Source: Patescibacteria group bacterium
GTDB taxonomy: Bacteria > Patescibacteriota > Saccharimonadia > CAILAD01 > BJGX01
DNA: 14,954 bases
Assembly (NCBI GenBank): GCA_009691555.1
Contig: SICB01000013.1
Coordinates: 1-14,954 of the forward strand
Reading direction: 5' to 3'
Under the pieces are notes generated by a model. The model was not told the origin of the DNA and ran no database searches. It saw only the letters and a program-made list of their open reading frames with translations. Both the position numbers and the translations under genes were made by a program. Positions within the stretch are counted from its first letter, which is position 1, and each line of letters starts with the position of its first letter. This document shows, in pieces, positions 5,523-13,188 of this stretch.

Positions 5523-7681
5523 AGCACCTGAGGGTAGCTAGAATCGGCTTGGTGCTGTTGTTGCTCGCGCTAGGCTTTGTGGGCTTATCAAGGCCAGCTA
5601 GTGCGGCCGGTGCCGCCCCCTCCGACCTAAAAGTGGGTACTAGCTATCAGCCTCACTCTGGCTCTATTGTGGCCCTTCCGAGTGTCCCGTTCAAAGTTGA
5701 AGTTGTGAATGGAGGTGGTGTCCCCGTCACGAGTTGTCCATATGCTGGTTTCCATCTAAACTATATTTCCGCCAATAATACATGTGGCTCTAGCCCAGAA
5801 ACGAACACCATCACGGGCGTCAGTACTGGCGCCGCTACTGACACTACCACTACTGAGACACTTTTCTGGACGCCTTATAAAGTTCGTAATTTTGACGCAC
5901 TTATGTGGTGTGGGCAGGCGGGCGGTATAGCGGAAGGTAATTTTAAGGTTAGGGTTACTGTTAATCCAGGCGGCAACAATAACCAAATAACAGTTGGTGG
6001 CGTAACCAAATCCGGCAAATGGAATATTTTAGCTTATGAGTACGGGGGGGGCAATTTTACAAACACTGCTACTAACACTAATTCGATTGAAGCGGTCGCA
6101 TATAACCCATATACCACATTGGTGCTATTTAATTTTGTCGAAGATCCCCCCACCACACCGTCGCTTATATTCACAGGCAAAATGGTTACTAATAAGTATT
6201 ATAACGGCGGCGACCCCACTCTCGCCACTACATATGCCCCCGATGTTAATAATGCCAATGTCAAAATAACCAATAGCATCAATAACTGGGCTGTTAATTG
6301 CACTTCTGGTCTTGATGGCTGCCCTTCTGGTGCTAATGGCACCTTCAACCCCTTCACTTATCAAGGCCTGTATCAATGTGAGACAAACAAATATGCTTAC
6401 AACTGCGGGGCGGCCAAGTACAAAAATACAGTCACGGTGCCTACGGGCTACAAAGTAAACAGCGTAACTGTTACTTACGACCTGACTACTTCTAACCCAG
6501 CCGGGACCATACCTGGCATTTACGCAGGCATCCCTGCGTGGCCTAACGAACCAACAACATTTACTTGCACGGGGCCCGACAATACCGGATTTTGCTCGGT
6601 GGGCGGTACAATCGATACATCAACTAACAAGGGCGGGCTGTGGGTCCTTGGGTACTGGGTCGGTTGCACCAACAACTGTGTTCAAACAAATTGGAGAGAG
6701 TATGCAACAAGAGTACTTTGGAGATTCGTCGATGCAACGCCGACAACCTACAAATATCCTTGGCTGCAGACCACTCAAGGCAATGTTGTTGCCAATGGTA
6801 AAATCAGTGGCAATATTGCAAGCGATACGCTAGTAGGCAACCGCGCCGCCACCCCCACCACCACCGCCAAAGAAGCCGAGTTTCTAATAATCTCCAAGGT
6901 CGGTGGGGGAGGACCATTTTGTAGCAACAAAAACTACATTCTGACTAACTCTTTGGCAACCGGCGGTTCCGATTGCGGCAACGGCTTGGGCTACTCGGTG
7001 CTCAATGTCGATTCGGTGGCTGGTACAGAAGACAAAGTTGTGGCTGGCGTTAAGGACGCCTACAACGCTTTGCCGCAGCCGAATGGTACAACTTGCAAGG
7101 GCACGGCAACATCAAGTACAGAGTTTACTAACCTCGCCCCCTTGCTAAATAGGTCCGCGACAGATTGCCCCAACGGCGTAATCATTAAATATACCAATGG
7201 CGCCGCCACCGCCACCACATACCTAGAAAGCATTACCCCAGTAAAAGGACGAGTAACAATCCTGGTCGAGAATAACCTGGTCTTGTCAGACGACCCCGTC
7301 TACGGCACCACGGGCTACACTGACCCAAGAGATGTCCCGAACCTCGCATTCGTCGTTAAGGGCAACATTGGTGTGGCTAACAGTATAACCAAAGTTGATG
7401 CCTCATTGTACGCCACCGGCACTATATCGACCTGCCAGTATTATCTTGCCTTCCTCTGTCCAGCTTTATCCTCCCAGCTCGTCGTTAACGGCTTCATGAG
7501 CGCGCAGCAGGGCTTCAGATTTGGCCGAGTCTTCACTAATGGCAGTAGAGACGCCGCCGAAGTCATCAACCTCACTCTGCAGAGTGTGGTGTATCCGCCC
7601 CCCGGTATCGACTACTCCAGCGTCTTCAAGGGCGATAGCTCCGTCAAGATCGACCCCAGCGAATACCCGCCGAGGTTCTGA
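5519..7681 (+). CDS. Large secreted Cys/Asn/Thr-rich putative surface protein
   Basis: This 720-residue protein starts with a classical Sec signal peptide: basic KHLRVAR, a hydrophobic core at 9-23, and a likely cleavage site ASA|A after residue 29. The mature part is rich in Asn, Thr, Gly and aromatic residues and carries 17 cysteines, so several disulfides are likely. No C-terminal membrane anchor or LPXTG motif is seen. A short internal similarity, VLFNFVEDPPTTP (about 200-214) versus VLWRFVDATPTTY (about 396-410), suggests two repeated beta-domains. From about 411 the pattern changes: PWLQTTQGNVVANGKISG, then VTILVENNLVL and, near 606-700, a region with LAFVVKGNI, YATGTI, LVVNGFM and AAEVINLTLQSVVYPPP. 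This resembles, from memory, the C-terminal modules of other CPR cell-surface proteins. The position just before pilM suggests, but does not prove, a pilus- or adhesion-related role. A G8 tract lies at codons 176-178. Confidence 0.6.
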   Translation: MKHLRVARIGLVLLLLALGFVGLSRPASAAGAAPSDLKVGTSYQPHSGSIVALPSVPFKVEVVNGGGVPVTSCPYAGFHLNYISANNTCGSSPETNTITGVSTGAATDTTTTETLFWTPYKVRNFDALMWCGQAGGIAEGNFKVRVTVNPGGNNNQITVGGVTKSGKWNILAYEYGGGNFTNTATNTNSIEAVAYNPYTTLVLFNFVEDPPTTPSLIFTGKMVTNKYYNGGDPTLATTYAPDVNNANVKITNSINNWAVNCTSGLDGCPSGANGTFNPFTYQGLYQCETNKYAYNCGAAKYKNTVTVPTGYKVNSVTVTYDLTTSNPAGTIPGIYAGIPAWPNEPTTFTCTGPDNTGFCSVGGTIDTSTNKGGLWVLGYWVGCTNNCVQTNWREYATRVLWRFVDATPTTYKYPWLQTTQGNVVANGKISGNIASDTLVGNRAATPTTTAKEAEFLIISKVGGGGPFCSNKNYILTNSLATGGSDCGNGLGYSVLNVDSVAGTEDKVVAGVKDAYNALPQPNGTTCKGTATSSTEFTNLAPLLNRSATDCPNGVIIKYTNGAATATTYLESITPVKGRVTILVENNLVLSDDPVYGTTGYTDPRDVPNLAFVVKGNIGVANSITKVDASLYATGTISTCQYYLAFLCPALSSQLVVNGFMSAQQGFRFGRVFTNGSRDAAEVINLTLQSVVYPPPGIDYSSVFKGDSSVKIDPSEYPPRF
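6044..6051 (+). repeat. G8 homopolymer tract in the secreted-protein gene
   Basis: Eight consecutive G residues encode most of codons 176-178 (Gly-Gly-Gly). Gain of one G leads to TAA at 6073-6075, and loss of one G leads to TAA at 6267-6269. A slip would thus truncate the protein to about a quarter to a third of its length. Such tracts are typical phase-variation switches in surface genes, but no variation can be seen in one sequence. Confidence 0.6.
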
Positions 7682-7718
7682 CCCCGCCCAAAAAAAACTA
7701 ATTATTTGATTATACTTA

Positions 7719-7738
7719 TGCTAAAATTATGCTAAAAT
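7719..7738 (+). promoter_or_regulatory. Tandem extended -10 promoters of the pilM operon
   Basis: An 11-bp sequence is directly repeated, so TGCTAAAAT (extended -10, TGn plus TAAAAT) occurs at 7719-7727 and 7730-7738. No strong -35 is placed correctly for either, as is common for extended -10 promoters. The second box puts the start site at about 7745, the A of the pilM ATG; the first gives a leader of about 11 nt. Confidence 0.55.
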
Positions 7739-7744
7739 TGCTAT

Positions 7745-8791
7745 ATGGAATCTTTTAATCAAGAACAGAACTATTTTGGACTTGATCTAGGCAACAGTAG
7801 TATTAAAGTTGCCCAGCTCAGGGAGCTCCACGGCAAGCCAACACTCGTAACCTACGGCGATATTGATATACCCGAAAACATCCTGTCGAGCGACTCACAA
7901 ATAGACCAAGACAGAGTGGCGGAGTATGTTCGGCAGCTCGCCAGCGATGCCAATGTGTCGAGCAAAAATGTGATTGCGGCAATCCCTTCGACTTCGTCGT
8001 TCACATCTATCATCAGAATGCCCAAGCTCTCGCACGACGAGCTGGCCGAAAGTATTAGCTACCAGGCCAGCAAGTACATTCCGATTCCCCTTAATCAAGC
8101 CAAGCTCGATTGGGCGGTCATCGGCGAGTATCCCGCAACCGACGAGCTCAGCGTGCTACTGGTCGCCGCACCAAACAACATCGCCAACAAGTATCTTAAT
8201 ATCATCCAAAAGGCCGGCTTTGAGCTGCTGACTCTCGAAATCAACGCTTTAGCGCTAGCCCGCTCGCTAACGGTACCGAGCCAGCTTACCGCCAGCGTAA
8301 TTATTGTCGATATTGGTACGCTTTCGAGCGACATCGCGATATTTACGGGCCCGGTACCACAAATCGTTCGCTCTATCGGTGTTGGCTCTAAGGCGATGCG
8401 CCGTGTAATATCACAAAACCTTGGTCTCGACGAAACCCAAGCCGACCAGTTCATGAAAAAATTCGGTCTTCAAGAAGACAAAATCGAGGGGCAGGTATAC
8501 AAAACCCTCAAGCCAGTTATCGATCATGTCGTCGAGGAGCTCAACAAATCTATCGCCTACCAATTCGAAAGAAGTCCAGAATCTAAAATCGAAAAAATAA
8601 TCCTGACCGGTGGAACCTCGGCGTTGCCGAACCTGCCGGCCTACATTGCCAACGCCACCAAGCTGACCGTCGAAATCGGTAATCCCTGGACCAACATCAG
8701 CTACCCTACCGATTTGCAACAGACCTTGGCTGGCATTAGCCTCAATTATGCCACCGCCCTGGGTCTGGCACTGAGGAACTTGACCCAATGA
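7745..8791 (+). CDS. pilM: Type IV pilus assembly protein PilM (actin-like ATPase)
   Basis: This 348-residue cytoplasmic protein has the actin/FtsA-type nucleotide-binding motifs. The phosphate-1 loop is FGLDLGNSSIKVAQL (11-25), the phosphate-2 region VIIVDIGTLSSDIAIF is at about 184-199, and the adenosine motif IILTGGTSALPNL is at about 285-297. The PilM-type segment MPKLSHDELAESISYQASKYIP precedes the middle domain. PilM sits under the membrane as a ring and holds the N-terminal tail of PilN, coupling motor and platform. It overlaps pilN by 4 bp and opens the pilus operon behind a doubled extended -10. No Shine-Dalgarno precedes the ATG. Confidence 0.94.
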   Translation: MESFNQEQNYFGLDLGNSSIKVAQLRELHGKPTLVTYGDIDIPENILSSDSQIDQDRVAEYVRQLASDANVSSKNVIAAIPSTSSFTSIIRMPKLSHDELAESISYQASKYIPIPLNQAKLDWAVIGEYPATDELSVLLVAAPNNIANKYLNIIQKAGFELLTLEINALALARSLTVPSQLTASVIIVDIGTLSSDIAIFTGPVPQIVRSIGVGSKAMRRVISQNLGLDETQADQFMKKFGLQEDKIEGQVYKTLKPVIDHVVEELNKSIAYQFERSPESKIEKIILTGGTSALPNLPAYIANATKLTVEIGNPWTNISYPTDLQQTLAGISLNYATALGLALRNLTQ

Positions 8792-9387
8792 ACATCCAGA
8801 TCAATCTTTTGCCCGAGGCGCGTATGCTGAAGCTCCACAATAAGTCCAAAAAAACTCGCTACATCACAATCGCTTCCGTGATGGGTATTTCGGTTACTGC
8901 AGTTGCCGTGGTGCTAATAATGCTCCAGGTTTTTTTGGTTGGTACCTACGCTCAAGGCGAAAATAAAATCAAAGATCTCGATGCCACTATCGCTAAATCC
9001 GTAAGCACCGAGCAGTCTGCAGCAACGCTTCAGGCCAACCTTGCTTCGTTTTACTCTCTCAATAGCTCGCGCACCTACGCCAGCAGGATATTTTCGAATC
9101 TGTTTAAGGCCGTACCCGAAAACATCACAATCTCTAGCGTCAGTATCGACAGCAAAGATATGATTTCGATTTCCGGGACCACCAATAGCTTCCTCGATGT
9201 TTCAAAATTCGCAACAATTTTAGAACTTTACAATCTCGATTATTTGCCCCAACCAGATCTCGAGCGTAAGGCCGTCTTTACCGAACCAGCCATTGTATCT
9301 GTTAGCAAATCGGACGACGGAAAAGTATCTTTTTCTATCACCTGCAAGGTCAATCAAGCGCTACTCAAGCAGCAGAGGAAGCAGTAA
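8788..9387 (+). CDS. pilN: Type IV pilus inner-membrane protein PilN
   Basis: This 199-residue protein begins MNIQINLLPEA, which carries the INLLP motif that docks into PilM. One membrane helix follows at about 25-51, then a short coiled-coil (about 55-80). A ferredoxin-like periplasmic-type domain comes next (about 85-185, with VPENITISSVSID and ISISGTTNSFLDVSKFATIL). PilN pairs with PilO to form the alignment complex linking PilM to the outside of the membrane. Translational coupling on both sides (ATGA with pilM; TAATG with pilO) fits fixed stoichiometry. The start is fixed by the PilM-binding motif. Confidence 0.92.
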   Translation: MNIQINLLPEARMLKLHNKSKKTRYITIASVMGISVTAVAVVLIMLQVFLVGTYAQGENKIKDLDATIAKSVSTEQSAATLQANLASFYSLNSSRTYASRIFSNLFKAVPENITISSVSIDSKDMISISGTTNSFLDVSKFATILELYNLDYLPQPDLERKAVFTEPAIVSVSKSDDGKVSFSITCKVNQALLKQQRKQ

Positions 9388-10067
9388 TGCCAGATAAGCC
9401 GAAGCCAACCAGCCCCAAAAAGGCACTGGTTGTACCAAAAACAGATGTCTCGCAGGATGATGACAAATCGACCCGCCGCTTCGTGTATTACATGATTGCC
9501 CTGATTGTTCTAATTATCATCGCCGGCGGCGCTCTCATTTACTGGCTGGCGGGCAATTTTGTGACCCAAACCAACAAAAACAAGGCCCAGGACAAAACTA
9601 TCGGTCTGCTTGAGCAAAAAAAGCGAGACCTCGCTGAGCTCCAGCCTAATTACGACAAGATCACCGCTCCTGGCCCTAATGGTAAGTCGCAGAGCGCTAG
9701 CATATTGTCTGCTCAGCCAGAAAACGAAGCGTACAAAGACCTAATAGCAATGGTCGAGAGAATGGGTCAGGACTCTGGCGTTAAAATACCATCGATATCT
9801 AAGGGTTCAGCTGCCGCCACCACCACTACTACTACTGACCCCACCAGCGCAGTCATTCCGTATCAGATTTCGGTGTCTATCAATGGCACCTTTGCACAAG
9901 TTGAGGACTTCATTAAAAAGACCGAAAACTCGGCTCGTGTCATGGACTTCGTAACGCTCAGTATTGGGGGCTCAACCAAGTCTGGCCCGGTTACGACTTC
10001 GGCCACCTTTACCGTCTATTATCAGCCACCAGCCGATATTAGTTCAACCCAAAAGGAGCTCGAATGA
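9387..10067 (+). CDS. pilO: Type IV pilus inner-membrane protein PilO
   Basis: This 226-residue protein has a Pro/Lys-rich cytoplasmic tail (1-32), one membrane helix (about 33-55) and a coiled-coil (about 60-92, with LLEQKKRDLAELQPNYDKI). An extracytoplasmic ferredoxin-like domain follows, with YQISVSINGTFAQVEDFIKKTE and ending TFTVYYQPP. This matches PilO in architecture and gene order, and it would dimerise with PilN. Between coiled-coil and domain lies a low-complexity Ala/Thr stretch (143-150) encoded by a triplet repeat. Its stop codon overlaps the start of the next gene by 4 bp. Confidence 0.88.
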   Translation: MPDKPKPTSPKKALVVPKTDVSQDDDKSTRRFVYYMIALIVLIIIAGGALIYWLAGNFVTQTNKNKAQDKTIGLLEQKKRDLAELQPNYDKITAPGPNGKSQSASILSAQPENEAYKDLIAMVERMGQDSGVKIPSISKGSAAATTTTTTDPTSAVIPYQISVSINGTFAQVEDFIKKTENSARVMDFVTLSIGGSTKSGPVTTSATFTVYYQPPADISSTQKELE

Positions 10068-10276
10068 AAAGAAAAAACATCATAACTATTATCGTCTCGG
10101 TTGTTATTTTTGTGCTCGCTGTAGCCTTGCTTTATAGATACCTCGCACCGCCCACCAAAGACAGTAACATCAAGTACACGGTACCACACCCGGTAAATCC
10201 GAATTTCAACGCCGACCAGCTTAAGGTGCTTAATGGTGATGTTGTTGATTATAGTCAAAACATCAAACCGCAGTAG
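10064..10276 (+). CDS. Small single-pass membrane protein in the pilus operon
   Basis: This 70-residue protein has a short basic N-terminus (MKRKN), one membrane helix (about 6-26) and a Pro/Asn-rich outer tail of about 44 residues. I do not recognise a family. It sits where pilP often lies in diderm pilus operons, but it has no lipobox, no cysteine and none of the PilP beta-domain, so it is not PilP. Overlap of 4 bp with pilO and 13 bp to pilB make it an integral operon member. It may be a lineage-specific partner of the PilN/PilO platform; this is inference from position. Confidence 0.75.
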   Translation: MKRKNIITIIVSVVIFVLAVALLYRYLAPPTKDSNIKYTVPHPVNPNFNADQLKVLNGDVVDYSQNIKPQ

Positions 10277-10289
10277 GGCCTAAAAAAGC

Positions 10290-12086
10290 ATGATCCTTTC
10301 GGCTGACATCGAACACAAGATTGAGCAAATTATTGCCCAGCAGGGCATCTTGAGCCCGGAACAGCTCGAGCAGTCCAAAATTGAGGCTCTCAAACAAGGT
10401 AAGAGTCTGATACAGCTTTTGGTCGACCAAAAAGCCCTCAAGGAAGATGATGCCACGAAGCTGATTGCGATGGGTTCGAATCTGCCTTTTGTGGATCTTA
10501 GTAAGGTCACAATCCCAAAAGAAGTGCTGGAGATTATTCCGCGCGATGTTGCCGAGAGCTTTTCGTCGGTCGCCTTTGGGGTTGTCGATGGCAAACTCAA
10601 TGTCGCAACGCTCGACCCGCAGAATTTGCAAGCGATAGATTTTTTGTCACGCAAAACCGGCTACGCCATAAATGCCTATTTGGCATCGAAGAGTCTCATA
10701 GACAAGTGGATCAACAGCTACAGCACCGGAATATCGGAGGTTGTAGGCGAGGCGCTGGAGAGCGGAAATATTGAAGATACCCAAGGAATTGCCGACGACC
10801 TCAAGAAACTCGAAAAGTCTGACCCCAAAAAAATCGAGGGCATCATTCAGGATGCACCCATTACTCGTGCCCTTAATACTATTTTTGAATACGCCATCAA
10901 CTCGAAGGCCTCGGATATACACATTGAACCTCGCGAGAAATCTGTCAAAATTCGCTTTCGCGTCGATGGTATCTTACAAGAGGTCATGAGCCTTCCCAAA
11001 ACCACCGAGCCAGCACTTATTTCGCGCATCAAGATATTGTCCAACCTCAAGATCGACGAGCACCGTATTCCGCAAGACGGTCAGGCGCAGTACCGCGGTA
11101 ATGGCAAGGAGGTCGATTTGCGTATCGCAATCGCGCCGATTTCGTTTGGAGAGCAGGTTGTAATTCGTTTGCTCGACAAGTCGGAGGGTATTTTGAACAT
11201 CGACTCACTAGGCTTTAAGGGGCGTTCGGCCAAGGTGCTCAAAAAAGCCATCACCAAACCTTTTGGAATGATACTCTCGACCGGCCCCACTGGTTCGGGC
11301 AAATCAACCACTCTGTATGCCATCATCCAGACCATCAAGAGTCCAAAAATCAACATCGTGACTCTCGAGGACCCCGTGGAGTACAAAATGGATGGCATCA
11401 ACCAAATGCAAGTCAATAACGCCGTAGGTCTGACCTTTGCAAATGGTCTGCGCTCGATTTTGCGTCAAGACCCCAACATCATTATGGTTGGTGAGATCCG
11501 CGACCACGAAACAGCCGACCTAGCCGTGCAGTCTTCGCTCACAGGGCATTTGGTGCTATCGACCTTGCACACCAACTCGGCCTCGGGCGTGTTGCCTCGG
11601 CTCTTGGATATGGGCATAGAGCCGTTTCTAATTGCCAGCACCATCAATGTTGTGATGGGGCAGCGTTTGGTTCGAAAAGTCTGTGTAACTTGTAGCAAGC
11701 CAATGCAAGCCACACAAGCCGCGGTCGATATGATCAACCGCTTGGTCGGCAATTATTTGCCCAAAGAGCAAAGCCAGTCGAAGCTGGTAGAGGAAAATCT
11801 TGGCTATCAGGGATTGCCAATCTTTAGTGAAAGAGCTTATACTCTATATAAGGGGGAAGGCTGCGCTGATTGCGACGAGGGCTACAAAGGCCGAATCGGC
11901 ATCTACGAAATATTTGAGATGAACAAAGATATCGAACAGCTGCTATTAGAAGAAGCCACTTCGAGTATCATACAAGCCCAGGCTCAAAAAGACGGAATGC
12001 TAACCATGCAACAAGACGGAGTATTAAAAGCCCTGACCGGCATTACGACACTCGAGGAAGTCTCGAGAGTATCGGCCGACAGCTAA
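10290..12086 (+). CDS. pilB: Type IV pilus extension ATPase PilB (GspE family)
   Basis: This 598-residue hexameric secretion-type ATPase powers pilus extension. The N-terminal domain (about 1-150) is of the GspE-N/MshEN type, with GKSLIQLLVDQKALKEDD and LPFVDLSKV; whether it can bind c-di-GMP is unclear because the motif is incomplete. The core has ASDIHIEPREKSVKIRFRVDG, Walker A GPTGSGKS (332-339), LEDPVEYKMDGINQMQVN, Walker B VGEIRD (400-405) and the His box LTGHLVLSTLHTNSA. A zinc site with two Cys pairs, C465/C468 and C525/C528, is typical of PilB and GspE and absent from PilT. The start is the first ATG in frame after the 70-residue gene; no strong Shine-Dalgarno is visible. Confidence 0.96.
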   Translation: MILSADIEHKIEQIIAQQGILSPEQLEQSKIEALKQGKSLIQLLVDQKALKEDDATKLIAMGSNLPFVDLSKVTIPKEVLEIIPRDVAESFSSVAFGVVDGKLNVATLDPQNLQAIDFLSRKTGYAINAYLASKSLIDKWINSYSTGISEVVGEALESGNIEDTQGIADDLKKLEKSDPKKIEGIIQDAPITRALNTIFEYAINSKASDIHIEPREKSVKIRFRVDGILQEVMSLPKTTEPALISRIKILSNLKIDEHRIPQDGQAQYRGNGKEVDLRIAIAPISFGEQVVIRLLDKSEGILNIDSLGFKGRSAKVLKKAITKPFGMILSTGPTGSGKSTTLYAIIQTIKSPKINIVTLEDPVEYKMDGINQMQVNNAVGLTFANGLRSILRQDPNIIMVGEIRDHETADLAVQSSLTGHLVLSTLHTNSASGVLPRLLDMGIEPFLIASTINVVMGQRLVRKVCVTCSKPMQATQAAVDMINRLVGNYLPKEQSQSKLVEENLGYQGLPIFSERAYTLYKGEGCADCDEGYKGRIGIYEIFEMNKDIEQLLLEEATSSIIQAQAQKDGMLTMQQDGVLKALTGITTLEEVSRVSADS

Positions 12087-12098
12087 TATAAGGAGTAT

Positions 12099-13181
12099 AT
12101 GGAACAAACAACCCCACAAGCAACAATCAGAATCGAGCCAATGCTCGACGAAGTCTTGCGCCGCGACGCCTCGGACCTTCATTTGCAGGTCGGATTACCG
12201 GCGATGTTGCGTATTGACGGCGCACTAATCAAGGTCGAAAAGCCGGTCGCTTTGAAGCAAAGCGATGTAGCGGCTTTACTGAATTCGATTTTGGACGACC
12301 AACAAAAGCAGATGCTCGAAGCCGATTTGGAGCTCGACTTTTCGTTCGCTTATGGCGACCTCGGGCGCTTTAGGGTCAATGCCTTCCACGAAAAAGGCAA
12401 CCTCGCGGTTGCGCTACGGCTGATACCGGTGCAGATTCGCACCATCGAAGATTTGGGCTTACCACAAATCATCAACACTTTTACCGAGTTCCCACGCGGG
12501 TTGGTGCTAGTGACAGGCCCAACCGGTTCGGGCAAATCGACCAGTCAGGCCGCCATGATAGACAAAATCAACAGCGAGAAAGCCCTGCACATTATTACCA
12601 TCGAAGACCCTATTGAGTACCAGCACCATCACAAGCAATCTATTGTTGTTCAGCGCGAAGTGCATTTTGATACCCTGAGCTTTGGTGCCGGCCTGCGCTC
12701 GGCCTTGCGTGAAGACCCAGATGTAATCCTGATTGGCGAAATGCGCGACCTCGAGACCATCTCGACAGCCGTAACTCTCGCCGAAACCGGCCACTTGGTG
12801 TTTGCCACCCTGCACACCAACTCGGCTTCGCAATCGATTGATCGTATGATTGATGTTTTTCCACCCCACCAGCAACAACAAATCCGAATCCAGATTAGCA
12901 ATGTCCTGATGGCCATCGTTAGCCAGCGTCTGATACCAATGGTTGGGGGCGGTCGTATCGCCGCCGCCGAGGTACTGGTGGTCAATTCTGCTGTTCGCAA
13001 TATCATTCGCGACGCCAAAACCCACCAAATCGACGCCGTCATTCAAACCGGCGCCGAAGCCGGCATGCAAACCATGGACAGCACCCTCACAAAGCTCGTT
13101 CACGAGGGCAAAATTACCCACGAAGTAGCGCGAGGCTTTGCCGTTAATCTAGAAGAATTCGAACGATTGATGCAAAGGTAG
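12099..13181 (+). CDS. pilT: Type IV pilus retraction ATPase PilT
   Basis: This 360-residue protein is the retraction motor. It lacks the long N-domain and zinc cysteines of PilB. Motifs include DASDLHLQVGLPAMLRIDG (about 24-42), Walker A GPTGSGKS (140-147), IIDP-type Asp box TIEDPIEYQHHHK, SFGAGLRSALREDPDVIL, Walker B IGEMRD (212-217), and the His box ETGHLVFATLHTNSA. The PilT-specific SAVRNIIRD corresponds to the AIRNLIRE motif needed for retraction. Two usually conserved residues after Walker A differ (STSQAAMID rather than STTLAAMID), a mild oddity. AAGGAG (12090-12095) precedes the ATG by only 3 nt. Presence of PilT implies a retractile pilus. Confidence 0.95.
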   Translation: MEQTTPQATIRIEPMLDEVLRRDASDLHLQVGLPAMLRIDGALIKVEKPVALKQSDVAALLNSILDDQQKQMLEADLELDFSFAYGDLGRFRVNAFHEKGNLAVALRLIPVQIRTIEDLGLPQIINTFTEFPRGLVLVTGPTGSGKSTSQAAMIDKINSEKALHIITIEDPIEYQHHHKQSIVVQREVHFDTLSFGAGLRSALREDPDVILIGEMRDLETISTAVTLAETGHLVFATLHTNSASQSIDRMIDVFPPHQQQQIRIQISNVLMAIVSQRLIPMVGGGRIAAAEVLVVNSAVRNIIRDAKTHQIDAVIQTGAEAGMQTMDSTLTKLVHEGKITHEVARGFAVNLEEFERLMQR

Positions 13182-13188
13182 CCAGGCA

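Noticed and set aside
7706..7738. TTGATT at 7706-7711 as the -35 of the pilM promoter
   Set aside because: The spacing to the two -10 boxes is 10 and 21 bp, outside the workable range. The extended -10 explanation fits better.
12507..13121. A 204-codon open frame antisense to pilT
   Set aside because: pilT has full family motifs over this span. The antisense product is Gly/His/Asn-rich with no recognisable fold, as expected from reading the complement of a biased coding strand.
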